Assembly (NCBI GenBank): GCA_036272735.1
Contig: DATAYF010000361.1
Coordinates: 1-7,844 of the forward strand
From: DATAYF01 sp036272735
GTDB taxonomy: Bacteria; Chloroflexota; Ktedonobacteria; Ktedonobacterales; Ktedonobacteraceae
Direction: 5' to 3'
DNA length: 7,844 bases
Shown here piece by piece: positions 1-6,354 of this stretch. Under the pieces are notes generated by a model that saw nothing but the letters and a program-made list of their open reading frames with translations, was not told where the DNA came from and ran no database searches. Position 1 is the stretch's first letter. Every line of letters begins with the position of its first letter. Position numbers and translations under genes: made by a program.

Positions 1-2
1 AT

Positions 3-155
3 TTTCTAGCAGAACCTGGACTGGAACGGGTCAAACGACACCTGCAACACTTCGATGAACAGGACCTTGCCACCCAAATCGGGTTGATCAACGATTCGTT
101 ACTCGACGCTCAACACAATATGCGGTACAATCAAAGCACGAGTCAATCCCGATAA
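3..155 (+). CDS. C-terminal fragment of an unidentified protein (possibly LanM/DUF4135-like)
   Basis: This is the last 50 codons of a gene that begins before the window; the only frame open from the left edge ends in TAA at 153-155. The tail reads as a charged amphipathic helix (LERVKRHLQHFDEQDLATQI, then GLINDSLL) and ends in a polar stretch rich in Asn, Gln and Ser. The pattern 'L-x-R-x3-L-x3-(S/D)E-x-DL-x2-Q-x2-LI-x2-S' resembles the segment that follows the dehydratase domain of class II lanthipeptide synthetases (LanM, DUF4135). In LanM a cyclase domain would follow, whereas here the protein stops. That similarity is from memory of the family and is weak. The next gene starts 7 nt after the stop, so the two are probably co-transcribed. 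Confidence 0.6.
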   Translation, partial: FLAEPGLERVKRHLQHFDEQDLATQIGLINDSLLDAQHNMRYNQSTSQSR

Positions 156-162
156 AAAGACG

Positions 163-633
163 ATGGATGATGCATTGATGAGTGAGAACGATACAGTCCA
201 CAAGTACCCAATCAGCGTGGTCCGCTTTGGCATAGGCAAAGAGCTGCAACTTTACAAGGATGAATTGGTAGTCATCATCCGCGAAGAGGGGCAAGAAACA
301 CGCCTACCATTGGATGCCATCAAACGTCTCACCCTGGTACCCGGAGAACCCAACCCGAGTAAGCTGGTTTTGATGGCAGACCTTGACGATGACGACACGA
401 TCATTCTGGCTGAAGGCATGTCAAATGCGCGTGATTTCCGCACCATGATTCCCCTGATACAAGAGCTTCAGCCCACCCTCGAACTCGATCCGCCGGATAT
501 GAGCGAACAACTGCGCCAGGCATTGAACAACAAGCGCGCCTGGACGCTCACCTGCTACGGTGCAATCGTTCTCCTACTCGTATTCCTGTACGTCCTGTAT
601 CTCATCGTTGCCTTCATCGGCTCTCACCACTAG
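163..633 (+). CDS. Small tail-anchored membrane protein with a possible PH-like domain
   Basis: I do not recognise a named family. The 156-residue product has a soluble N-terminal part (about residues 15-103) with alternating short hydrophobic strands (LQLYKDELVVIIRE, TRLPLDAIKRLTLV, SKLVLMADL, DTIILAEG) followed by a helix (ARDFRTMIPLIQELQ). This order of strands capped by one helix suggests a PH-like fold. A Pro/Asp-rich linker leads to one strong transmembrane segment at about residues 128-152 and a very short tail (GSHH). There is no N-terminal signal, so it is probably tail-anchored with the domain in the cytosol. The start at 163 is 7 nt after the preceding stop but has no good Shine-Dalgarno; ATG at 178 (MSEND) is an equally plausible start. 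It precedes the S9 peptidase by 31 nt and probably shares its transcript. The fold assignment is inference. Confidence 0.8.
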   Translation: MDDALMSENDTVHKYPISVVRFGIGKELQLYKDELVVIIREEGQETRLPLDAIKRLTLVPGEPNPSKLVLMADLDDDDTIILAEGMSNARDFRTMIPLIQELQPTLELDPPDMSEQLRQALNNKRAWTLTCYGAIVLLLVFLYVLYLIVAFIGSHH

Positions 634-664
634 CGCACGCAAATAAGCCATCCGGGGAGAAATA

Positions 665-2614
665 ATGAGCGAATTAAGCGCAGAAATTATTGCTGATCTT
701 GCCATTCCTACCGACCTTCACCTTTCACCAGGCGGCGATTTCGTTATTTATACGCTGTCACCACAGAGCAAGAAGGACGAACATCGCACCAGCGCCCTCT
801 GGATAGCGCCCACAGATGGTTCACAGCCGCCAAGACAGTTCACCAGCGGCGACGCCGAGGACCGCAATCCGCAATGGTCTCCCGACGGACATACCATTGC
901 CTTACTCTCGGACCGAGCCAAACGCGGCACATCCCAGATCTATACCATCGCCGCAGCAGGCGGAGAAGCGTTACCTTTGACGCCTAAAACGCACAAGAAG
1001 TCGGTTGAGCAATTTACCTGGTCTCCCAGCGGCGGCCATATCGCCTTTCTCAGCGCCGATGAGCCAACGAAGGAGGATGAGCGGCGCGAAAAAGCCCGCG
1101 ACGACGCCGATATATATGGTGAGCATTGGCCCTATGCACGCCTACGCCTGATCTCGCTCGCAACCAGAAAAGTGAGCACGCTGGCGGCTGGCGATTATCA
1201 TGTGACAGGCATTGCCTGGTCCCCAGCAGGCAACGAGATAGCCTATAGCGTACGCAAAACGCCAGATCTAGAATCCACGGCACAAGAAGTTGCTATCTTC
1301 CGCGTACCCGTCGCTGGTGGGGAAGCACAGCTCGTTTGCCGCTTTCCCACAGGCATAAATAGTCTCATATGGTCATCCGATGGGCAACATCTACTGTTTC
1401 TAGCCTCAACCGCGCAAACATACCACCAGTCATCGGCGGCGGTGTATAGCGTAGCGGCGCAGGGCGGAGAAGCACAACGCATCGCACTGGGTGAAGAGAG
1501 TTGTGCGAACGATCTCTTGCAACCATCCAACGCCACCCATGCCATTGTTATGGCTGGCGAAGGTTTGGGCACGACGTTCTATTGGTTAGAGAGTAGCACG
1601 GGGAAACTTATCCCATTCTTTGCCACCAACCAGGAAGCGCCCACCGCCAGGTTTTCAAGTTGGACAGCGCGTACAATCGTCGATGGACGCACCATGCTCG
1701 CGCTTACACGCAGTACAGGCAACCAGCCGTGGGAGGTCTATGCCGGGTATGCCGACGACCAGCAGCACGTGACCGAAGTCAGGCAGCTTTCGACGCACCA
1801 AACAGTCCTGGCCGGTCTCAAATTTGGGGAGCAGGAAGCATTCTACTGGACCGCGCCCGATGGCCTGAAGCTTGATGGTGTGCTTGTACGCCCGCCAGAC
1901 GCTCCACATGATCAACCACAGCCCACCGTCGTGCTTGTACACGGCGGTCCCTATGGACGTTGGGAGCAGGGCTTCAATCTCGGTTGGCATAACTGGGCGC
2001 AATGGCTGGCCCTGGCAGGCTACGCTGTTTTGATGCCCAATCCTCGTGGAGGCTTAGGTCACGGCGAACGCTTCGCCGCGGCCGCTCGTAGTGACGTCGG
2101 CGGGGCTGATTACGCCGATGTGATGGCAGCCGTTGACGCGGCCATTGAGCGCGGCATCGCTGATCCTGAACGCCTGGGCATCGGTGGTTGGAGCCAGGGT
2201 GGTTTTATGACCGCGTGGGCAGTCACGCAAAGTACCCGCTTTAAAGCAGGCATCATGGGAGCAGGGGTGAGTGATTGGGGCATGATGGTGATGTCAAGCG
2301 ACCTGCCCGACTTTGAGAAAGAGCTAGGAGGCAGCGCACCCTGGGACGGCCTTGGACCACACCGCCACGCGCAACTCAGCCCGATCTCATTTGCGCAGAT
2401 GGTCAAAACGCCGGTCTTGATCTTACATGGTCAAAACGATGCGCGTGTTCCACTAAGCCAGGCAACCGGCTTCCATCGTGCATTGAGAGCACAAAAAGTG
2501 CCAACCGAACTGGTCGTGTATCCACGTGAACCCCACAGCATTTCCGAATACCACCACCAGGTCGATGTGCTGCAACGAGTGCGTTCATGGTACGACCGCT
2601 GGCTGCAACCGTAA
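665..2614 (+). CDS. S9-family serine peptidase (dipeptidyl aminopeptidase / acylaminoacyl-peptidase type)
   Basis: A 649-residue prolyl-oligopeptidase-family enzyme that should release N-terminal residues or blocked residues from short peptides. Residues about 1-385 form a beta-propeller with PD40/WD40-like repeats, seen as NPQWSPDG (69-76), FTWSPSGG (117-124), IAWSPAGN (183-190) and LIWSSDG (234-240). Residues about 390-649 form the alpha/beta-hydrolase domain. The oxyanion-side motif HGGPY is at 426-430, the nucleophile is Ser510 in GGWSQGG, and the remaining triad members are Asp592 (HGQND) and His624 (REPHS), so the enzyme looks active. There is no signal peptide or membrane segment, so it is cytosolic. 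GGGGAGA ends a few bases before the ATG and supports this start. Length fits the S9C group, but exact substrate preference cannot be read from sequence. Its stop codon overlaps the ribosome binding site of the next gene. Confidence 0.95.
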   Translation: MSELSAEIIADLAIPTDLHLSPGGDFVIYTLSPQSKKDEHRTSALWIAPTDGSQPPRQFTSGDAEDRNPQWSPDGHTIALLSDRAKRGTSQIYTIAAAGGEALPLTPKTHKKSVEQFTWSPSGGHIAFLSADEPTKEDERREKARDDADIYGEHWPYARLRLISLATRKVSTLAAGDYHVTGIAWSPAGNEIAYSVRKTPDLESTAQEVAIFRVPVAGGEAQLVCRFPTGINSLIWSSDGQHLLFLASTAQTYHQSSAAVYSVAAQGGEAQRIALGEESCANDLLQPSNATHAIVMAGEGLGTTFYWLESSTGKLIPFFATNQEAPTARFSSWTARTIVDGRTMLALTRSTGNQPWEVYAGYADDQQHVTEVRQLSTHQTVLAGLKFGEQEAFYWTAPDGLKLDGVLVRPPDAPHDQPQPTVVLVHGGPYGRWEQGFNLGWHNWAQWLALAGYAVLMPNPRGGLGHGERFAAAARSDVGGADYADVMAAVDAAIERGIADPERLGIGGWSQGGFMTAWAVTQSTRFKAGIMGAGVSDWGMMVMSSDLPDFEKELGGSAPWDGLGPHRHAQLSPISFAQMVKTPVLILHGQNDARVPLSQATGFHRALRAQKVPTELVVYPREPHSISEYHHQVDVLQRVRSWYDRWLQP

Positions 2615-2626
2615 GGATGCATAACC

Positions 2627-3937
2627 ATGCTCTTTTTTTTGCACGTCCCGCAGCATACCCAGACGGTGCTGATCGCGCTCATCACACTGCTCACCTTGAT
2701 CGGTATTATGACGCGCCCGTGGAAAATCAACGAAGCGCCGTTTGCTTTAGCAGGTGCGGCACTGCTACTCATCGTGGGCTTGATTACACCGGGACGTGCG
2801 CTGTTTACCCTGCTGAGTGAGTGGAACACCTTTCTGTTTTTTCTCGGTATGATGAGTCTAGCGGCGCTGGCAGAGGTCGCGGGGCTATTCGATTGGCTCG
2901 CGGTGCAGGCCGCAAAATGGTCGGGCAACAACGTACGCCGACTATTTCTCAACACCTTCTTGCTTGGTAGCCTTATCTCTATGCTGTTCTCAAACGACGC
3001 CACCGCGCTGATCTTGACGCCTATCGTCTATTCGCTGGTGACACAGCTACGCCTGCCGGTCATCCCATTTCTTTTTGCCTGCACGTTCATCGCCGACACC
3101 GCCTCTTTCATCCTCCCCGTCAGCAATCCCATCAATATTATCGTCAATGGCAGACTGCCATTGGACTTTTTCACATTTTTACGACTGCTCACCATCCCCT
3201 GCCTCGTGGTTATCTGCATCAATATTGGCCTGTTCTTCCTGCTGTATCGTGGATCGTTACACGGCACCTTCGATATCAAACGGCTACCTTCTCAGCAAGA
3301 AGCCATCAAGCATGGAGGGTATTTTCGCTATACGTGTATCGTCCTGGGCATCGTTGCGGTGGCTTACGTGACCGCCTCTGCCGCGCAATTCCCGCTGTCG
3401 CTGGTTGCCCTGGGTGGTGCTCTGCTGTTACTGATCGGGGCCATGAGATGGAAGCAGATCTCCATTCCGCAAATCGGGAAGCAAATTTCCTGGCCGATTT
3501 TTGGCTTTATCGCGGGCATGTTCGTGATTGTACAGGCCGTCGAAAATACCGGTTTAACCCAGCAGTTCGGGCAATGGCTGCTTCATCTTTCGGGTGGAAG
3601 TGGCTTTGGGTCGGTCGTGGTGGGTACGTTAGGAGCAGCGCTGGGCACCAATCTTATCAACAACGTGCCGATGGCTGTGGTGATGACGTCGGCGTTACAC
3701 AACGTTCATCACTCGTCGCTGGCCGTCCAACAAGGTTTTACCGCTACCACCATCTTCGGCTGTGATCTGGGGCCAAATCTTACCACGGTTGGTTCGCTGG
3801 CAACGGTGATCTGGCTGCTCATCCTACGTCAACGCAACCTGGATGTTTCAGGTCTCGACTATTTCAAGGTGGGAATCATCGTTACTCCCTGCATGTTGAT
3901 TGCAGGAGCACTCACGATCTGGCTCCTACTTCCCTAA
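2627..3937 (+). CDS. arsB: ArsB-type arsenite/anion efflux permease
   Basis: A 436-residue polytopic inner-membrane carrier of the ArsB/NhaD ion-transporter superfamily. ArsB exports arsenite or antimonite from the cytosol. Signature stretches that closely match ArsB proteins are FSNDATALILTP (121-132), FIADTASFILPVSNP (154-168) with NIIV just after, NLINNVP (342-348) and GCDLGPNLTTVGSLATVIWL (378-397). About ten to twelve hydrophobic segments cover the length, with a cytosolic-looking polar loop near 210-230, and the size equals that of typical ArsB (about 430). Six cysteines (152, 192, 197, 237, 379, 422) are present. AAGGA (2613-2617) overlaps the TAA of the peptidase gene and sits 9 nt before the ATG, which implies translational coupling. 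A run of eight T lies at codons 3-5. No arsR, arsC, arsA or arsM is visible nearby, so arsenite as the true substrate is not proven; another anion, or a role tied to the downstream Usp protein, is possible. Confidence 0.88.
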   Translation: MLFFLHVPQHTQTVLIALITLLTLIGIMTRPWKINEAPFALAGAALLLIVGLITPGRALFTLLSEWNTFLFFLGMMSLAALAEVAGLFDWLAVQAAKWSGNNVRRLFLNTFLLGSLISMLFSNDATALILTPIVYSLVTQLRLPVIPFLFACTFIADTASFILPVSNPINIIVNGRLPLDFFTFLRLLTIPCLVVICINIGLFFLLYRGSLHGTFDIKRLPSQQEAIKHGGYFRYTCIVLGIVAVAYVTASAAQFPLSLVALGGALLLLIGAMRWKQISIPQIGKQISWPIFGFIAGMFVIVQAVENTGLTQQFGQWLLHLSGGSGFGSVVVGTLGAALGTNLINNVPMAVVMTSALHNVHHSSLAVQQGFTATTIFGCDLGPNLTTVGSLATVIWLLILRQRNLDVSGLDYFKVGIIVTPCMLIAGALTIWLLLP

Positions 3938-3957
3938 GATAGGAGGATAAGAAAACC

Positions 3958-4476
3958 ATGCGCGTTTTATGTTGTCTGGATGGAACGAATGTGGAAGCGT
4001 TACAACGCCTTGTAGCAAGCATGCTCACCAGCACGGACCTGACTATTGGCCTGCTCTATGTGATCGACACAGGTCCTCGCCGTGAAATTGGTCTTATGCG
4101 AGAACGTTTCTTCAGGCCACACGACCTGCCACCGGCACGTGATGAGCAACTGCAACAGGTTGAATTGACCGCCGCGCAAGAGATCCTTCAGGAAGGAACA
4201 CGCTATTTTCCGCAGGCAGAGACGCTGCAACGCCCCGGTCGCCCTGAACGGGAGATTGTCATGTGCGCCGCGACATGGAACGCCGACCTGGTCGCTATCT
4301 GCCCCCGTTCCCCAGACTTCACAGGCCCTGCTACCGGTCCCAAATCAGTTGGGCATGTTGCTCGTTTCGTGCTCGATCACGCACCCTGCCCGGTCATACT
4401 GGCCCGCCCGGTGCAAACAATCTTCGAACTCCCGCCACCCCCACCTCCACCAGGAAAACCTAAGCCAAGACCATAA
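3958..4476 (+). CDS. Universal stress protein (UspA) family protein with proline-rich tail
   Basis: A 172-residue cytosolic protein with one Usp domain. The N-terminal strand MRVLCCLDGTNVEAL matches the usual 'ILVPLDGS...A' opening, and the C-terminal GHVARFVLDHAPCPVILARP (132-151) matches the conserved Usp ending. The nucleotide-binding motif of ATP-binding Usps (G-x2-G-x9-G-S/T) is altered: glycines at 123, 127 and 132 are closer together and the last is followed by His133, so ATP binding is doubtful. After the domain comes a tail of seven prolines (159-165) and GKPKPRP, which is not standard for the family. AGGAGG (3941-3946) lies 11 nt before the ATG, and the ArsB stop is 20 nt upstream, so the two are almost certainly co-transcribed. 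Usp domains are often paired with ion transporters, so a role in modulating the carrier is a reasonable inference. Confidence 0.9.
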   Translation: MRVLCCLDGTNVEALQRLVASMLTSTDLTIGLLYVIDTGPRREIGLMRERFFRPHDLPPARDEQLQQVELTAAQEILQEGTRYFPQAETLQRPGRPEREIVMCAATWNADLVAICPRSPDFTGPATGPKSVGHVARFVLDHAPCPVILARPVQTIFELPPPPPPPGKPKPRP

Positions 4477-4535
4477 TTTATGGCTATAAGAATTCCCTGA
4501 CTGTTCGCGATTGCCCGTATTTCATGCTTTCTTAT

Positions 4536-4598
4536 GCTCTATATTGATGAGCATGTATGGTATAGTACACCATACATACTCATCAATATAGAGCTTTT
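4536..4598. terminator. Long near-perfect inverted repeat between convergent genes, likely bidirectional terminator
   Basis: The left arm GCTCTATATTGATGAG (4536-4551), C4552 and ATGTATGGT (4553-4561) pairs with ACCATACAT (4569-4577), A4578 and CTCATCAATATAGAGC (4579-4594). Arms are 26 nt with a single C/A mismatch, and the loop is 7 nt (ATAGTAC). On the + strand the stem is followed by TTTT (4595-4598), a short U tract; on the - strand no U tract follows. It sits 59 nt after the usp stop and 14 nt after the tyrA stop, the expected place for a shared terminator. The stem is longer and more AT-rich than most intrinsic terminators, so a small mobile palindromic element (MITE or REP-like) that took over this role is an alternative. 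Confidence 0.65.
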
Positions 4599-4608
4599 AT
4601 GCAAAACC

Positions 4609-5484
4609 CTACTCTAGACCATCTTGCCCGTGTAACTCTTGCCACTTTAAACGCGTCTGTTGGGCCTGAGCAAATACTTCGTTGATACTCCTATCGTGCT
4701 GGGCTACACGCGCGCGCAGCGTGTTCAAAGTAGCAATATACTCATCAAGCCAGCGCACAATCGCCTCGCTGTTCGTGACGCAAATATCACGATACATCTC
4801 AGGACTACCAGCCGCCAGGCGCGTTACATCGCGAAAGCCACCAGCCGCCAGCAACGAGGCTTCTCCCCAAACAGGATTATCAGCAACGGTATTCATCAAG
4901 GCAATTGAGGCAAGAAATGGTAGGTGACTCACGCTAGCAACCAGGCCATCGTGCTCGGATGGTTCCAGGAAACGCACGCGTGCGCCAAGTATCTCAATAA
5001 ACTGTGCTACCTTCCCTATGGCTGTCGGATTAGTACGGGCTGTTGGCGTTAAACAATACATGCGTTGGTAAAAGAGTTCGGCATCGGCAGCTTCAACGCC
5101 ACTCAACTCTTTGCCAGTCATGGGGTGCCCACCAACAAACGCAACCGGCGTTGGTAAAAACTCCTCGGCCCAGCTAATCACTTGTGCCTTTGTACTCGCC
5201 ACATCTGTCACGACCGCCCCAGGGGTAAGCGCCTGGGCAAGATCTTGAAGTAAAGCGCGCATGGCCCCCACAGGGGTCGCCAGAATGACGAGATCGGCCC
5301 CACGCACCGTATCCGCTAGCGAAGTATAGGCTTGGTCGATAGCGCCAGCACTTTGCGCGCGCTGGCTGACTCCCCTGCCAAGATCGTATCCGGCAACGTG
5401 TTGCGCCATCTTTTTCTTGCGTAGCGCTAAACCAACCGACCCACCAATCAGCCCTAAACCAATAATGGCAACCCGCTTAAACAT
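4609..5484 (-). CDS. tyrA: Prephenate dehydrogenase
   Basis: A 291-residue cytosolic enzyme of tyrosine biosynthesis; it oxidatively decarboxylates prephenate to 4-hydroxyphenylpyruvate with NAD(P)+. The N-terminal Rossmann fold has GLGLIGGS (9-16), and Asp34 at the end of the second strand (GYDLG) favours NAD+ over NADP+. Further family motifs are VVTDVASTKA (91-100), GGHPMTGKELSG (118-129), SHLPFLASIAL (186-196, with His187 as the probable catalytic His) and GFRDVTRLAAGSPEMYRDI (216-234, with arginines expected at the substrate site). There is no chorismate mutase domain and no C-terminal ACT domain, so it is the short monofunctional form. Arogenate dehydrogenase activity cannot be excluded. 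AAAAGGAGGTGG (5491-5502) precedes the ATG by a normal distance. The gene lies 79 nt after the zincin-like gene and seems to have its own promoter. Confidence 0.95.
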   Translation of the reverse strand: MFKRVAIIGLGLIGGSVGLALRKKKMAQHVAGYDLGRGVSQRAQSAGAIDQAYTSLADTVRGADLVILATPVGAMRALLQDLAQALTPGAVVTDVASTKAQVISWAEEFLPTPVAFVGGHPMTGKELSGVEAADAELFYQRMYCLTPTARTNPTAIGKVAQFIEILGARVRFLEPSEHDGLVASVSHLPFLASIALMNTVADNPVWGEASLLAAGGFRDVTRLAAGSPEMYRDICVTNSEAIVRWLDEYIATLNTLRARVAQHDRSINEVFAQAQQTRLKWQELHGQDGLE

Positions 5485-5541
5485 GCGCAGCCACCTCCTT
5501 TTGCATATAAGTATTGATGTTTAGCGTCCTGAATGGTAGAA

Positions 5542-5570
5542 ATTATACATCTTCTGACCACATTTAGAAA
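5542..5570 (-). promoter_or_regulatory. Candidate sigma-70-type promoter for tyrA
   Basis: On the - strand a perfect TATAAT (-10) lies at 5542-5547, with TTTCTA at 5565-5570 as a weak -35 at 17-bp spacing. The -35 overlaps the stop codon of the upstream gene. Transcription would start near 5535 and give a leader of about 50 nt, too short for a large riboswitch or T-box. The -10 is convincing and the -35 is poor, so the site may be weak or activator-dependent. Confidence 0.5.
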
Positions 5571-6352
5571 TACACGAGTGCTTCTAGCCATTCGCCACTA
5601 CCAGGACCAAGCGCCGCCTCTAGCATTGCGGTCACATCATCACTCAGCAAATGAGCTTGTTCCTGACGATAGGCGGCTAAAAAGCGGCATACCGCCTTAA
5701 TGTCGTAGCGCGCAAGCAGATCAACCGCAAACTGCTCCAACAAGAGTTCAAAACACAGGTAATCTTCAGCCTCGGTATCATCGAACCAATCGAAGCCACG
5801 CACCGTGACCGGTGTTTTGCCATCTGGCTCCGGCTCAAAAATGTCGGCGTACTGTGCTTTCAAATCGCTATGGATCATCCCCTGCTGATGATCTAATTGA
5901 TACGATAACCACATCGCCACAAATTTGATCTGCCATTCATCGGCCCACAGCGGATATTCTTCGGGCCACGGGCGAGGATCATCCTCTAAAAACGCCAGCA
6001 CCAATTCGTGATAGAGTGCAAAAGCCAGCTTCTCGCTTGTCCACTCGCCAAGGATAGGATCAAGCTCAACGGGCACTACGAAGGTGGGTGGAGTGGTCAC
6101 CTCTGTCCAATATGGATACGGAGAGGCAACTTCGTCCGCATCATCATGGGGAGCCAGCTCCCAATCGCTCGGATCGACCAGCACTATCTCCATTTCTGGT
6201 GCTGGACGACCAAATAGCTGAGAGAGCTCGTTGCCAGCTCTCTCTAGCGTCTGCCCAATCCAACGGGCGTGTGGCTCCTCCCCTGCTGGATAATAGACCA
6301 TCAGCGGCTCCGCCAACGTTTTATAACGGTTATAAGGAAAATCTATCGGCAC
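5564..6352 (-). CDS. Zincin-like (peptidase MA-type) protein with degenerate HExxH motif
   Basis: I do not know a named family member, but the 262-residue acidic protein follows the plan of peptidase MA-like gluzincins. An N-terminal part (LMVYYPAGEEPHARWIGQTL, then ERAGNELSQLFGRPAPEMEIVLVD) resembles the 'surface-residue, helix, strand' lead-in of that fold. The helix FALYHELVLAFLE (111-123) stands where HExxH is expected, and PLWADEW (134-140) stands where the downstream 'W-x-x-E-G' glutamate helix is expected. The second histidine of HExxH is Leu119 here (H115-E116-L-V-L119), so normal zinc binding is unlikely and the protein may be a non-catalytic relic or binding protein. It has no signal peptide. 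The start is GTG at 6350-6352, only 2 nt after the GTPase stop, with AGAAGG in the end of that gene as ribosome binding site, so translation is probably coupled. Confidence 0.85.
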   Translation of the reverse strand: MPIDFPYNRYKTLAEPLMVYYPAGEEPHARWIGQTLERAGNELSQLFGRPAPEMEIVLVDPSDWELAPHDDADEVASPYPYWTEVTTPPTFVVPVELDPILGEWTSEKLAFALYHELVLAFLEDDPRPWPEEYPLWADEWQIKFVAMWLSYQLDHQQGMIHSDLKAQYADIFEPEPDGKTPVTVRGFDWFDDTEAEDYLCFELLLEQFAVDLLARYDIKAVCRFLAAYRQEQAHLLSDDVTAMLEAALGPGSGEWLEALVYF

Positions 6353-6354
6353 TT

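Noticed and set aside
1243..2406. Several 98-115-codon - strand open frames inside the S9 peptidase gene
   Set aside because: They are shadows of a gene with intact catalytic motifs, and their products are low-complexity and Cys/Ser/Pro-rich.
2431..3003. A 190-codon open frame on the - strand across the peptidase-carrier junction
   Set aside because: It lies antisense to two well-supported genes, its product is Ser/Arg-rich with no domain pattern, and it has no plausible context.
3334..3765. A 143-codon + strand open frame within the ArsB-type gene
   Set aside because: It is out of frame with a carrier gene that has strong family signatures, and its product is Arg/Cys/Gly-rich as expected for a shifted frame.
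4477..4535. Small RNA or short gene between the usp stop and the palindrome
   Set aside because: No start codon with a ribosome binding site, no promoter pair and no further stable stem is visible in these 59 nt.
5485..5541. Riboswitch or T-box in the tyrA leader
   Set aside because: The predicted leader is only about 50 nt and shows no T-box sequence or terminator-antiterminator pair.
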